Below are positions 1 through 6,195 of a DNA stretch of 18,917 nucleotides, one piece after another. Under the pieces are notes generated by a model. That model was not told the origin of the DNA. It was given only the letters and a program-made list of their open reading frames with translations, and did not search any database. Source of the stretch: JBFXAM01 sp050184295 (GTDB lineage: Bacteria; Planctomycetota; Phycisphaerae; UBA1845; Fen-1342). The first letter of the stretch is position 1, and each line of letters starts with the position of its first letter. The translations under genes were made by a program, and so were the position numbers. The stretch lies in NCBI GenBank assembly GCA_050184295.1, contig JBFXAM010000086.1, positions 1 through 18,917 of the forward strand, given 5' to 3'.

Positions 1-667
1 CCGCAGAACCACGCGGCGGCGAGCGCCCAGCCCCCCGCCGCGGCGACCGCCCCGCCCCCCGCCGCCGCTCGCAGCCGAAAGCGTCGCTCGGGGCATTTCA
101 GAACGGTCCTGACCCCGGCGTGATTCGTAACTATCGGGGGGGGGGCGTGACTTGCAGTTTCGAGGCCATGATTCGAGTCCTCCGGTGCAACAACCCTTCG
201 ACCCGAAACCCGCCGAACGACCGGCAGAATGGTCTCAGAATCTCCCTGCACGCGGCGTGCCAGACGCAAAAAAACCAGCTTCGAAAACTCGTCGCGCGTC
301 CGTCAAAAAGTGGCAGGCCACCGGCCGGCTCGGCTCCCTGGCGCCACGCCCGCCGGCTTCGCTGCGTGCGCAGCGCCTCGCCACGAACTGCCGGCTCTCG
401 TCCGGGTGGCACGGGCGTCCCGCCCGTTGGCACGGTGGGACAACGGGCGGGACGCCCGTGCCACCCTTGCTGCGCCAGCGATGTGCCGGGCAGTACACCG
501 GCGCGCGAAGCGTGCGGACCCGGTGTCTCGATCCCGCCCCGCGCAGCAGCCACCGCGCCCCGCCCGCGGCGACCATCGCGCTCAACCGACGAACGGCGTT
601 CGCCACTTCCGCGCGAGGAGCCGCACGCGGGGAGCCCCGCCCCCCCCGGTTTCCACTCCCGCAGCGG
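1..667. other. Left-edge stretch without a supportable gene
   Basis: Several overlapping open frames cross this stretch, but they are Arg/Pro/Ala-rich in every frame, as expected of chance frames in GC-rich DNA. None has a recognisable motif or a ribosome-binding site. It holds a run of ten G (136-145) and a long perfect inverted repeat (404-466, listed separately). The first 123 bases are open on the plus strand up to a TGA at 121-123 and could be the tail of a gene beyond the left edge, but the Pro/Ala-rich tail gives no support. It lies downstream of the amine oxidase gene; no U-tract terminator is visible there. Confidence 0.6.
404..466. repeat. Perfect 26-bp inverted repeat, 11-nt loop
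   Basis: Positions 404-429 and 441-466 are exact reverse complements (26 of 26), separated by an 11-nt loop (430-440). The arms begin GGGTGGCACGGGCG on the left and end CGCCCGTGCCACCC on the right. There is no U-tract on either side, so this is not a standard intrinsic terminator. From general memory, similar GGTGGCACGGGCGTCCCGCCC-type words recur between genes in planctomycete genomes, which suggests a REP/MITE-like dispersed element; that cannot be checked here. Confidence 0.85.
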
Positions 668-2146
668 CTACGGCTTGCCGGCGTGCGCCTTCGCCAGCCG
701 CTTCGCCACCGCGACGCCGCTGTGCAGCGCGCCTTCCATATACCCTACAAACTGGTAACAGGTATGCTCGCCCGCGAAGTGCACCCGGCCGTGCCCCTTG
801 CGCAGCAGCGGACCCACCGTCGTCACCTGTCCCGGCGCGGGGAATGAATACCCCGCCTGCGTCCACTGCATCCCCGGCCAATCCATGAACCGGCTGTCGA
901 CGAAGTTCTCCTTGAACCCCGGATACAACTTTTCGAGCTCGCCTTCGTACCACTCCCGCCGGGCCTTGGCGTCGCGCGACCGGCACGCCTCGGCGCCCGG
1001 CCCGCCGGAGAAGCACGTCAGCCCGGCGTGCTCGTCGCCTTCCTGGTTGTCGGTCGATTCCCACACCCACGAAATGTCGCCGTCCAGCAGCGCCGTCGGT
1101 GCGACGCCGCTGCCCGCCCAATAGCGCTTCTTCAGCGACGTCAGGTACTTCACATTCACGCCCATCTGCGGCTTCAGCGCCGCCGGCAGCTCCGGGGAGA
1201 ACTTGATCTTCCCCCATGTGCTCGGCGGAACCGCGAGCACCACCTCGTCCGCTTCGATCGTGCGGCCGTCGGAGCACTTCACGACGACGCCCCGGTCGCT
1301 CGATTTGATCTCGGTGACGGGCAGCTTCAGGTTGATGCGGTCGCGGCCGAACTCGTCGGCGAGCTTCTTCGCGAGCTGCTCGTTGCCGCCCTTGCAGCGA
1401 TACACCTCGGTGTCGGTCCAGTATTTTTCGAGCCCGCCGCCCTTCACCGCCGACAGCAAGCCCAGGTAGCTTTGCTTTGCGGTCGCGACGCCGTTGTCGC
1501 CCGCGAGCTGCGCGGTCACACCAGCCTTGCAGTTCGCCGGCGCGTCGAGCGCGCTGATCCAGTCCGCGACGCTCTTCTTGTCGAGCTCCGCCGCGTTCGG
1601 ACTCTGCCAGGGTTCGTCGGCATTCACGGGCTCGGCGTCCTTGTTCATCCGGCTCAGCGCCGCGCTCATCTCCTCCCACAGCGCGTTTGCGTCGTCGTCG
1701 CCGAGGCGCTTGCCCGAAATCACGATCGGATAGTTGAGCTCCTCATCCTCGGTCACGTCGAGGAACTCGAGCTTGAACTTCTCCGCATACGCCACCCACG
1801 TGAGGTGATTCGACCCGATCAGCTCCGCGCCGCCTTCGACGATCTTGTTGGGCACAAAATCGCCGAACGTGAGCACGCGTCCGCCGACGCGCGGCGAGGC
1901 CTCGACGACGGTCACGTCGTAGCCGGCGCTCTTGAGCTCGTAGGCACACGCGAGCCCCGCGAAGCCGGCGCCGACGACCACGACCCGCCGCCCGCCGCCG
2001 GTGCTCTGCGCGCCGGCGCGCGGTGCGTTGCTCAGGAGCAAGCCGGCCGCGGTCGCCGCCGAGAGTTTCAGCATCTCGCGCCGCGTGAGCGCGTCGATGG
2101 GTGCTCCGTAGCGCTGATTCAAGATGGAATAAAGCGATCGCGACAT
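668..2146 (-). CDS. Tat-exported FAD-dependent amine oxidase (flavin monoamine oxidase family)
   Basis: Predicted FAD-dependent oxidase of the flavin amine oxidase/NAD(P)-binding Rossmann family, 492 aa. The substrate cannot be read from sequence. The start is the ATG at 2146, preceded by GGAG with a 7-nt spacer; the open frame upstream of it is low-complexity. Residues 21-27 (TRREMLK) followed by an Ala/Leu-rich segment ending about residue 47 (AGAQ) form a twin-arginine signal, so the folded flavoprotein is probably exported by Tat. The ADP-binding fold is at 54-82 (GAGFAGL, then the acidic residue of VVEASPRVGGRV). The C-terminal FAD motif is GRVHFAGEHT (453-462), followed by VGYMEGALHSGV. 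The length is normal for the family. It stands alone, 375 bp downstream of the first dockerin-type gene. It could equally be a polyamine oxidase, a phytoene-desaturase-like enzyme or an L-amino acid oxidase relative; the family is sure, the reaction is not. Confidence 0.93.
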   Translation of the reverse strand: MSRSLYSILNQRYGAPIDALTRREMLKLSAATAAGLLLSNAPRAGAQSTGGGRRVVVVGAGFAGLACAYELKSAGYDVTVVEASPRVGGRVLTFGDFVPNKIVEGGAELIGSNHLTWVAYAEKFKLEFLDVTEDEELNYPIVISGKRLGDDDANALWEEMSAALSRMNKDAEPVNADEPWQSPNAAELDKKSVADWISALDAPANCKAGVTAQLAGDNGVATAKQSYLGLLSAVKGGGLEKYWTDTEVYRCKGGNEQLAKKLADEFGRDRINLKLPVTEIKSSDRGVVVKCSDGRTIEADEVVLAVPPSTWGKIKFSPELPAALKPQMGVNVKYLTSLKKRYWAGSGVAPTALLDGDISWVWESTDNQEGDEHAGLTCFSGGPGAEACRSRDAKARREWYEGELEKLYPGFKENFVDSRFMDWPGMQWTQAGYSFPAPGQVTTVGPLLRKGHGRVHFAGEHTCYQFVGYMEGALHSGVAVAKRLAKAHAGKP

Positions 2147-2521
2147 GCATTCGCTCCGTCGAATGGGGGCCCGGCCGCACACGCCGCCGGCGCGCCGACC
2201 GCGCCGCGGCGCCGCGTAGCTTACCCCGCCGACCCGCCCAAGCGAAGTCCGGCCGGGCGAGTGCCGCCCCGCGACGCGTCCACGCCGGCGACGCACGCCG
2301 CCGGACACAGGAACCGCGCGCAATCCGCCGGCGCCGCGGCGCGGCGTTTCGCCGCCGGGCCGCGTTTTCGCGCGGTCGGCGCCCAGTGGGACGTGCGCCG
2401 CAGATTCTCCTGCCCCTCGGTGGCGCAAGAAAAAGGCCGTGCCCACACGCGGGTCGAGAGACGTGCAGGCACAGCGCGGGAACGAACAGTCATTCACGAG
2501 GCGTATAGCCCCTCGCGATTC
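2147..2521. other. Intergenic gap, no gene seen
   Basis: The frame of the amine oxidase stays open upstream to 2497, but the translation is Arg/Gly/Ala-rich with no domain, and the good ribosome-binding site is at 2146. A weak hairpin, cacgagg/cctcgcg (2495-2517), sits just after the stop of the gene at 2522-3703. It lacks a U-tract and is only a possible 3' end. No promoter was recognised for the amine oxidase. Confidence 0.5.
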
Positions 2522-3703
2522 TTACGGGCACGCGCCGTCCACGACGCACTGCACGAATCCGTCGATGTCGAACGCATTGACGTTGCCGTCCTGGTCGATG
2601 TCGTTCGCGCAGATCAGGTCGCAGTTCGGAAACGTCTCGGTGTAGCCGCCGGGACCGTCCGGATTCACGATCGCGAGCACGAACGGGTCGATGTCAAACG
2701 CGTTGACCGCACCGTCGCAGTTCGAGTCGCCGCGGATGAACGCGTTGCAGGGATCCGGCACTCCCGCGAGCCACCACGACCACGCTGTCTCCGTGTTGAT
2801 GTGCAGGCACGCGGGCGCCACGCCGTTCAGCGACGGCAGCAGAAAGCACTCGTTCGCCGGATCGTTGAACTGCCCGTCCGCCGGCGTGTCGTCGTTCCAC
2901 ACCAGGTTCGACGGCGGATTCACCGGGTCGGCAGGATGACCCGGCCGAATCAGCGGATCCATGTCGTTCGGCACCGTGTCATCATCGCGGAAGCCCCAGA
3001 ACATCGTGTTCGCGCGCGTCGGATTGGTGAAGGTCAGCGGAGGTCCCAGGCTCGCCGCCTGCGCATAGATGAATTCATAAGCGCCCTCACCGTCCGCCGG
3101 AAAGCGGATGAAGTCCGGCGCGGTGCACAGGTCCATGTTCAGGATGTAATAGCCGCCGCTGCCGTCCACCACTGGACCGAAGTTGAAGATGACCGCCCAC
3201 AGCCCGCCTGTCGCCGGAACCGCCGGCGGCCCCGCACACGTGAAGTCGCACGCGTCAAACGCGCGCACCACCACCATCAGGTTCTGCGTCTGGCCCGCGC
3301 CCGGCAGCCAGTTCATCAGCGCCGCGATCCAGCCGACGCGCTGCCCGGCGGCGGCCGGCCCAACCCGAATGTCCTCCACCGTCCGAAACGCGTTATACGT
3401 CGGACCAAACCACAACCGCGTATCCGGTGTGCCGCCAATCCCCGCCGGAGTGCACTCGCCGCCGACCGGATCGGCAGTCCCGACCGTCAACTCCGCTGCG
3501 TCGAAACCCAACCCGCCGCTGCACGTCACACCAGCGATCGCCGGCGGCGTGATCGGCGTCCAGTCCTGCGCAATCTCGCCGTTGGGACCGAGCACCGCGT
3601 ACTCCCGGGCATACAGCTTGCCCACCATCCGGCGACCCTGAAGATCGCCAAAGGCCGCCGCGCTCGTCGCAACCAGCGTCACCAACACGAACATTCGTCT
3701 CAT
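2522..3703 (-). CDS. Secreted protein with C-terminal dockerin-type Ca-binding dyad (paralogue 1)
   Basis: Secreted protein of 393 aa, function unknown. The start is the ATG at 3703, with GGGAG 9 nt upstream. Residues 1-19 (MRRMFVLVTLVATSAAAFG) form a short Sec signal peptide. The central part (about 20-316) has no recognised family; it is rich in Gly, Pro, Asn and aromatics, with scattered Cys typical of a disulphide-bonded extracytoplasmic domain. The last 77 residues hold two dockerin/EF-hand-like loops of the form DxNxDGxVNxxD or DxDxDGxVNxxD (about 326-337 and 368-379), each followed by FDID-FV. In planctomycetes such C-terminal dyads occur on many secreted proteins without a known cohesin partner, so an anchoring or Ca-stabilising role is inference. 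The neighbour at 4467-5660 is a full-length paralogue with near-identical ends; the two are a tandem duplication. Confidence 0.88.
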   Translation of the reverse strand: MRRMFVLVTLVATSAAAFGDLQGRRMVGKLYAREYAVLGPNGEIAQDWTPITPPAIAGVTCSGGLGFDAAELTVGTADPVGGECTPAGIGGTPDTRLWFGPTYNAFRTVEDIRVGPAAAGQRVGWIAALMNWLPGAGQTQNLMVVVRAFDACDFTCAGPPAVPATGGLWAVIFNFGPVVDGSGGYYILNMDLCTAPDFIRFPADGEGAYEFIYAQAASLGPPLTFTNPTRANTMFWGFRDDDTVPNDMDPLIRPGHPADPVNPPSNLVWNDDTPADGQFNDPANECFLLPSLNGVAPACLHINTETAWSWWLAGVPDPCNAFIRGDSNCDGAVNAFDIDPFVLAIVNPDGPGGYTETFPNCDLICANDIDQDGNVNAFDIDGFVQCVVDGACP

Positions 3704-3810
3704 CGGCTCATACTCCCAGTGCAAAGGCTCGCCCTGCGCAGAAACAGATTGACCCGCGCGTCGGCCGCGTCGGTGCGGCGCAATGTCGAACACAACACAA
3801 CAGATTTCCC

Positions 3811-3830
3811 GCGGTGCGGCTACGCACCGC
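3811..3830 (-). repeat. 8-bp perfect hairpin in the leader of paralogue 1
   Basis: GCGGTGCG and CGCACCGC are separated by a 4-nt loop, about 110-130 nt upstream of the start codon at 3703. No strong U-tract follows on the minus strand, so it is a leader structure rather than a clear terminator. Its role is unknown. Confidence 0.5.
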
Positions 3831-4083
3831 CCGACGGCGCCGCAGGTCGGAGGCGGCGCCGGACCCCAGTCATACGCGGGCACCCCCGCACGGCGGACGC
3901 CGTCACATGCGGCGTTCGCGCGCGGAGCACCCCACAACCCGTCAATACTCAGGCATGAAAACCCGGCTCGCAGCCGCGTGCTCGCCGCAAACGCACCAGG
4001 AGCGCGTTGTGACCGCGGCGGCAATCCTCGGCTGCTCAGGCGTCTCGCGGGCGGGCGAGACGTGGAGGAAGGCTCGTCTATCT

Positions 4084-4112
4084 AATATGTCGCAACAGCG
4101 CCAATGTGTCAA
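4084..4112 (-). promoter_or_regulatory. Candidate promoter of paralogue 1
   Basis: On the minus strand a perfect -35 TTGACA (4107-4112) is followed after 17 bp by CATATT (4084-4089); an alternative -10 is TATTAG with a 19-bp spacer. The -35 lies 409 nt upstream of the start codon. The same block (TTGACA, then CGCTG, GCG, CATA and GATA) appears 404 nt upstream of paralogue 2 with a 3-bp indel. This conservation is the main support, because the -10 itself is imperfect. Confidence 0.45.
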
Positions 4113-4257
4113 CCCAAGGTTGTCGGAAATGCGCTGAATCAACCAATCAAACGGTCCGCGACCGCCGCGCCATGTCGGAGAGCCCGCCGCGACGCGCTCG
4201 CGGCGAAGCGCCGTGCACCGTCGCCGGAGGCGTGGTGTCCCACCGCGGGCGGTGACG

Positions 4258-4280
4258 CTTCAGCACCCACCACGCCAGCG
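4258..4280 (+). repeat. Dispersed 23-bp repeat, copy 1
   Basis: This 23-mer begins CTTCAGCACCCACC and matches the plus strand at 13063-13085 in 21 of 23 positions. Both copies are intergenic. The flanks are only loosely similar (a CACCGCG word just upstream in both), so it looks like the core of a decayed dispersed element. Confidence 0.55.
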
Positions 4281-4379
4281 AAGGGCCGCCTGATCACGCG
4301 CACCCCGTCCGCCGTTCGCCAATCGCGCACGCGCCGGCGGACGGCGGGCATGTCGACGCGGCGCGCACGCGCGAGGGAA

Positions 4380-4421
4380 TGAAAACAACGCACCCGCCGA
4401 CCGAAGCCGACGGGTGCGTTG
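4380..4421 (-). terminator. Rho-independent terminator with UUCG tetraloop
   Basis: On the minus strand, 46 nt after the stop of the gene at 4467-5660, an 11-bp perfect stem (CAACGCACCCG/CGGGTGCGTTG) extends inward through five more pairs (two G-U) to a C(UUCG)G tetraloop. It is followed by GTTTTC at 4380-4385. It ends the paralogue 2 transcript and separates it from the promoter region of paralogue 1. Confidence 0.88.
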
Positions 4422-4466
4422 TAAGACTTCACTTCGGATCGCAAAGCGATCGCGAACCCGAAAAAC

Positions 4467-5660
4467 TTACGGGCACGCGCCGTTCACGACGCACTCGACG
4501 AAGCCGTCAATGTCAAACGAGTTGACGTTGCCGTCCTGATCGATGTCATTCGCACAGATCAGATCGCAGTTCGGGAACGTCTCGGTGTAACCACCCGGGC
4601 CGTCCGGATTCACGATCGCGAGCACGAACGCGTCGATGTCAAACGAGTTGACCAGACCGTCGCAGTTCGAGTCGCCGCGGATGAACGCGTTGCACGGATC
4701 CGGCGTGCCGCGCACCCACATCGACCACGCCGTCTCGGTGTTGACCATGTTGCAGGTCAGCCACAGCGACACGGTGTTCAGCTGCGGGAGCAGGAAGCAC
4801 TCGTTGGCGGGATCGTTGATCTGGCCGTCGGCCGGCGTGTCATCGAACCACACCAGGTTCGTCGGCGGGTTGTTCGGATCGGCCGGGTGACCAGCGCGAA
4901 TCAGCAGATCGCTGCCGTCATTCGGAATCGCCGGATCGTCGCGGAACGCCCAGAACATCGGGCCGGCGGCGGTGGGATTCGTGAACGTGAGCGGCGGGCC
5001 GGCGCTGGCGGCCTGCGAGTACACGAAACGGTACGCACCCGCGCCGTCCGCCGGGAAGTCGATCCCCGCCGGAGCGGTGCACAGGCTCATGTTCAGGATG
5101 TAGTAGCCGGCGCCTTCGGCCAGAGGACCGAAGTTGAAGATCGCCTGCCACAGCGGGTTGGTCGCCGGCTCAATCGGCGGCCCAGGATTGCACGTGAAAT
5201 CGAAGTCGTCGTACATCTGGAACACGACGACCAGCGGCTGCGTCACGCCGGCGCCCGGACGCCAGCTCATCAGCGCCGCGAGCCACCCGACCGGCTGACC
5301 GGCGGCGGCGGGCTCAACGCGGAAGTCCTCGTAGCCATTGAACATGTTGTAACCAGCGCCGAACCACGCACGCGACGACGCGACGCCGCCCTGCGTGCAC
5401 TCGCCGTTGATCGGGGCCGCCGTCAGCGGATCGCACGACGCAGCGTCGTACGCCAGCCCGCCGGCGCAATCCACGCCCGCGATGCCGCCGCTGACCGGCG
5501 TCCAATCCTGAAGAACGTTGCCCTGGCCGTCGAGGTACATGACCTCGATCGGCGTGATCGTCTGGCCGCTCCAGTTCAACGTCTGGAGCTGCGGCTCGGC
5601 GAACGCCGCCGTGGCCGTCGCCGCAAGGGCGAGGACCGTACTACACACAATCTTTTTCAT
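4467..5660 (-). CDS. Secreted protein with C-terminal dockerin-type Ca-binding dyad (paralogue 2)
   Basis: Secreted protein of 397 aa, function unknown, paralogous along its whole length to the gene at 2522-3703. The start is the ATG at 5660, with AGGAGAAGGG just upstream. Residues 1-21 (MKKIVCSTVLALAATATAAFA) are a clear Sec signal peptide with cleavage near AFA|EP. The central domain shares with its paralogue blocks such as QDWTP, WFGxxYN, NFGP, YYILNM, LCTAP, PLTFTNPT, DDTPADGQ and NDPANECFLLP. The two Ca loops of the dockerin dyad are at about 330-341 and 372-383. The DNA of the last 230 bp is strongly conserved between the copies, which points to a fairly recent duplication or gene conversion. 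It is a single-gene transcription unit: a terminator follows at 4380-4421 and a candidate promoter lies at 6036-6064. A structural, adhesive or cell-surface role is possible; no catalytic motif was seen. Confidence 0.9.
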   Translation of the reverse strand: MKKIVCSTVLALAATATAAFAEPQLQTLNWSGQTITPIEVMYLDGQGNVLQDWTPVSGGIAGVDCAGGLAYDAASCDPLTAAPINGECTQGGVASSRAWFGAGYNMFNGYEDFRVEPAAAGQPVGWLAALMSWRPGAGVTQPLVVVFQMYDDFDFTCNPGPPIEPATNPLWQAIFNFGPLAEGAGYYILNMSLCTAPAGIDFPADGAGAYRFVYSQAASAGPPLTFTNPTAAGPMFWAFRDDPAIPNDGSDLLIRAGHPADPNNPPTNLVWFDDTPADGQINDPANECFLLPQLNTVSLWLTCNMVNTETAWSMWVRGTPDPCNAFIRGDSNCDGLVNSFDIDAFVLAIVNPDGPGGYTETFPNCDLICANDIDQDGNVNSFDIDGFVECVVNGACP

Positions 5661-5929
5661 ACTCGACCCTTCTCCTAAGAATTGGCTCGCCGTGCGAGCG
5701 TTTCGTCCGCCTGTCGCGGCGCTCACCGCAAGCAGGCATCCATGTTCTGGCGATGGGGGGATGGACCATCCCAACGTCACTCACACCGCCGCCCACCCAG
5801 GCGACGGCCGCCAGCTCGGGCTCGTGCGATGCACGAACCCACCCTCATGACCGCCCCGACGCGGTTCAGCCCGCCTTGCTTGGGTGTGCTCCCGGCCCCG
5901 TCCGACGATCGTTGATCGCAGCGAACGCC

Positions 5930-5959
5930 ACAGGTTCGACCGAACAGCAGCGAACCTGT
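5930..5959 (-). repeat. 9-bp inverted repeat in the leader of paralogue 2
   Basis: ACAGGTTCG (5930-5938) and CGAACCTGT (5951-5959) are perfect reverse complements with a 12-nt loop. They lie in the leader about 270-300 nt before the start codon at 5660. No U-tract follows, so this is a leader hairpin or a protein-binding site rather than a terminator. Confidence 0.5.
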
Positions 5960-6035
5960 CGCACCGAGAAGCTGCCCACACCCAGTTCGTCCGTTCCCGC
6001 GCGGGCGAACCTCTGTCGGAGTTACACAAAGATTA

Positions 6036-6064
6036 TCTATGCCGCGTCAGCGGGCTTTTGTCAA
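6036..6064 (-). promoter_or_regulatory. Candidate promoter of paralogue 2
   Basis: On the minus strand TTGACA (6059-6064) is followed after 17 bp by CATAGA (6036-6041); GATAAT (6032-6037) is a better hexamer but lies at 21 bp. The -35 lies 404 nt upstream of the start codon at 5660. The block is shared with that of paralogue 1 at 4084-4112. The surrounding DNA is locally AT-richer than the rest of the window. Confidence 0.45.
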
Positions 6065-6195
6065 CAACTTCTTGCGCTTCGCCACCCAATTCTGACCAAA
6101 CCTGCGCCGCGCTTTGACACGAACGGACGGCAGCATCACCAAAAACGACAATTATCGGCCGCTCAGTTCGGCCCACCCAACTCGCCCCAACGCCG

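Larger units (their letters stand above)
3704..4466 (-). other. Long leader and upstream region of paralogue 1
   Basis: No gene is supportable in this 763-bp stretch; the open frames are short and compositionally random. On the minus strand it holds the terminator of the upstream gene (4380-4421), a promoter-like block (4084-4112), and then a leader of about 370 nt running to the start codon at 3703. Two perfect hairpins lie in the leader: GTCTCGC/GCGAGAC (4042-4061, 6-nt loop) near its 5' end, and GCGGTGCG/CGCACCGC (3811-3830, 4-nt loop). A word GGCGAGCC lies about 23 nt before the start codon and recurs at 24 nt before the start of the paralogue. A dispersed repeat copy is at 4258-4280. Confidence 0.5.
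5661..6195 (-). other. Long leader and upstream region of paralogue 2
   Basis: No gene is supportable here. Between the end of the MutS-like gene (6196) and the start at 5660 lie a promoter-like block (6036-6064) and a leader of about 365 nt containing a 9-bp inverted repeat (5930-5959). There is also a 13-bp palindrome GGATGGACCATCC at 5759-5771 and the GGCGAGCC word 24 nt before the start codon. A hairpin GGCCG/CGGCC just after the MutS-like stop is followed by TTTTT only after about 10 nt, so it is a weak terminator candidate. Confidence 0.5.

Noticed and set aside
1..123. Plus-strand frame open from the left edge to a TGA at 121-123, and a minus-strand ATG frame from about 98 running off the edge
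   Set aside because: The first is Pro/Ala-rich without motifs. The minus-strand ATG frame is Gly/Arg-rich. A more hydrophobic third reading on the minus strand has no start codon. None is supportable.
165..192. tRNA-like T-loop word ATTCGAGTCC followed by a GGTGCAACA end
   Set aside because: There is no matching 5' acceptor strand upstream and the T-stem does not pair, so it is not a tRNA.
120..888. Several long overlapping open frames on both strands
   Set aside because: They are typical chance frames in GC-rich DNA: Arg/Pro/Ala-rich, with no ribosome-binding site and no domain. They cross the inverted repeat.
1028..3958. Very long plus-strand open frame (976 codons)
   Set aside because: It is the antisense shadow of the amine oxidase and of paralogue 1, with an Arg/His-rich translation and no motif.
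3942..4142. Small minus-strand frame of 66 codons near the paralogue 1 promoter
   Set aside because: No ribosome-binding site, no homology-like wording, and it overlaps the promoter block and leader hairpin.
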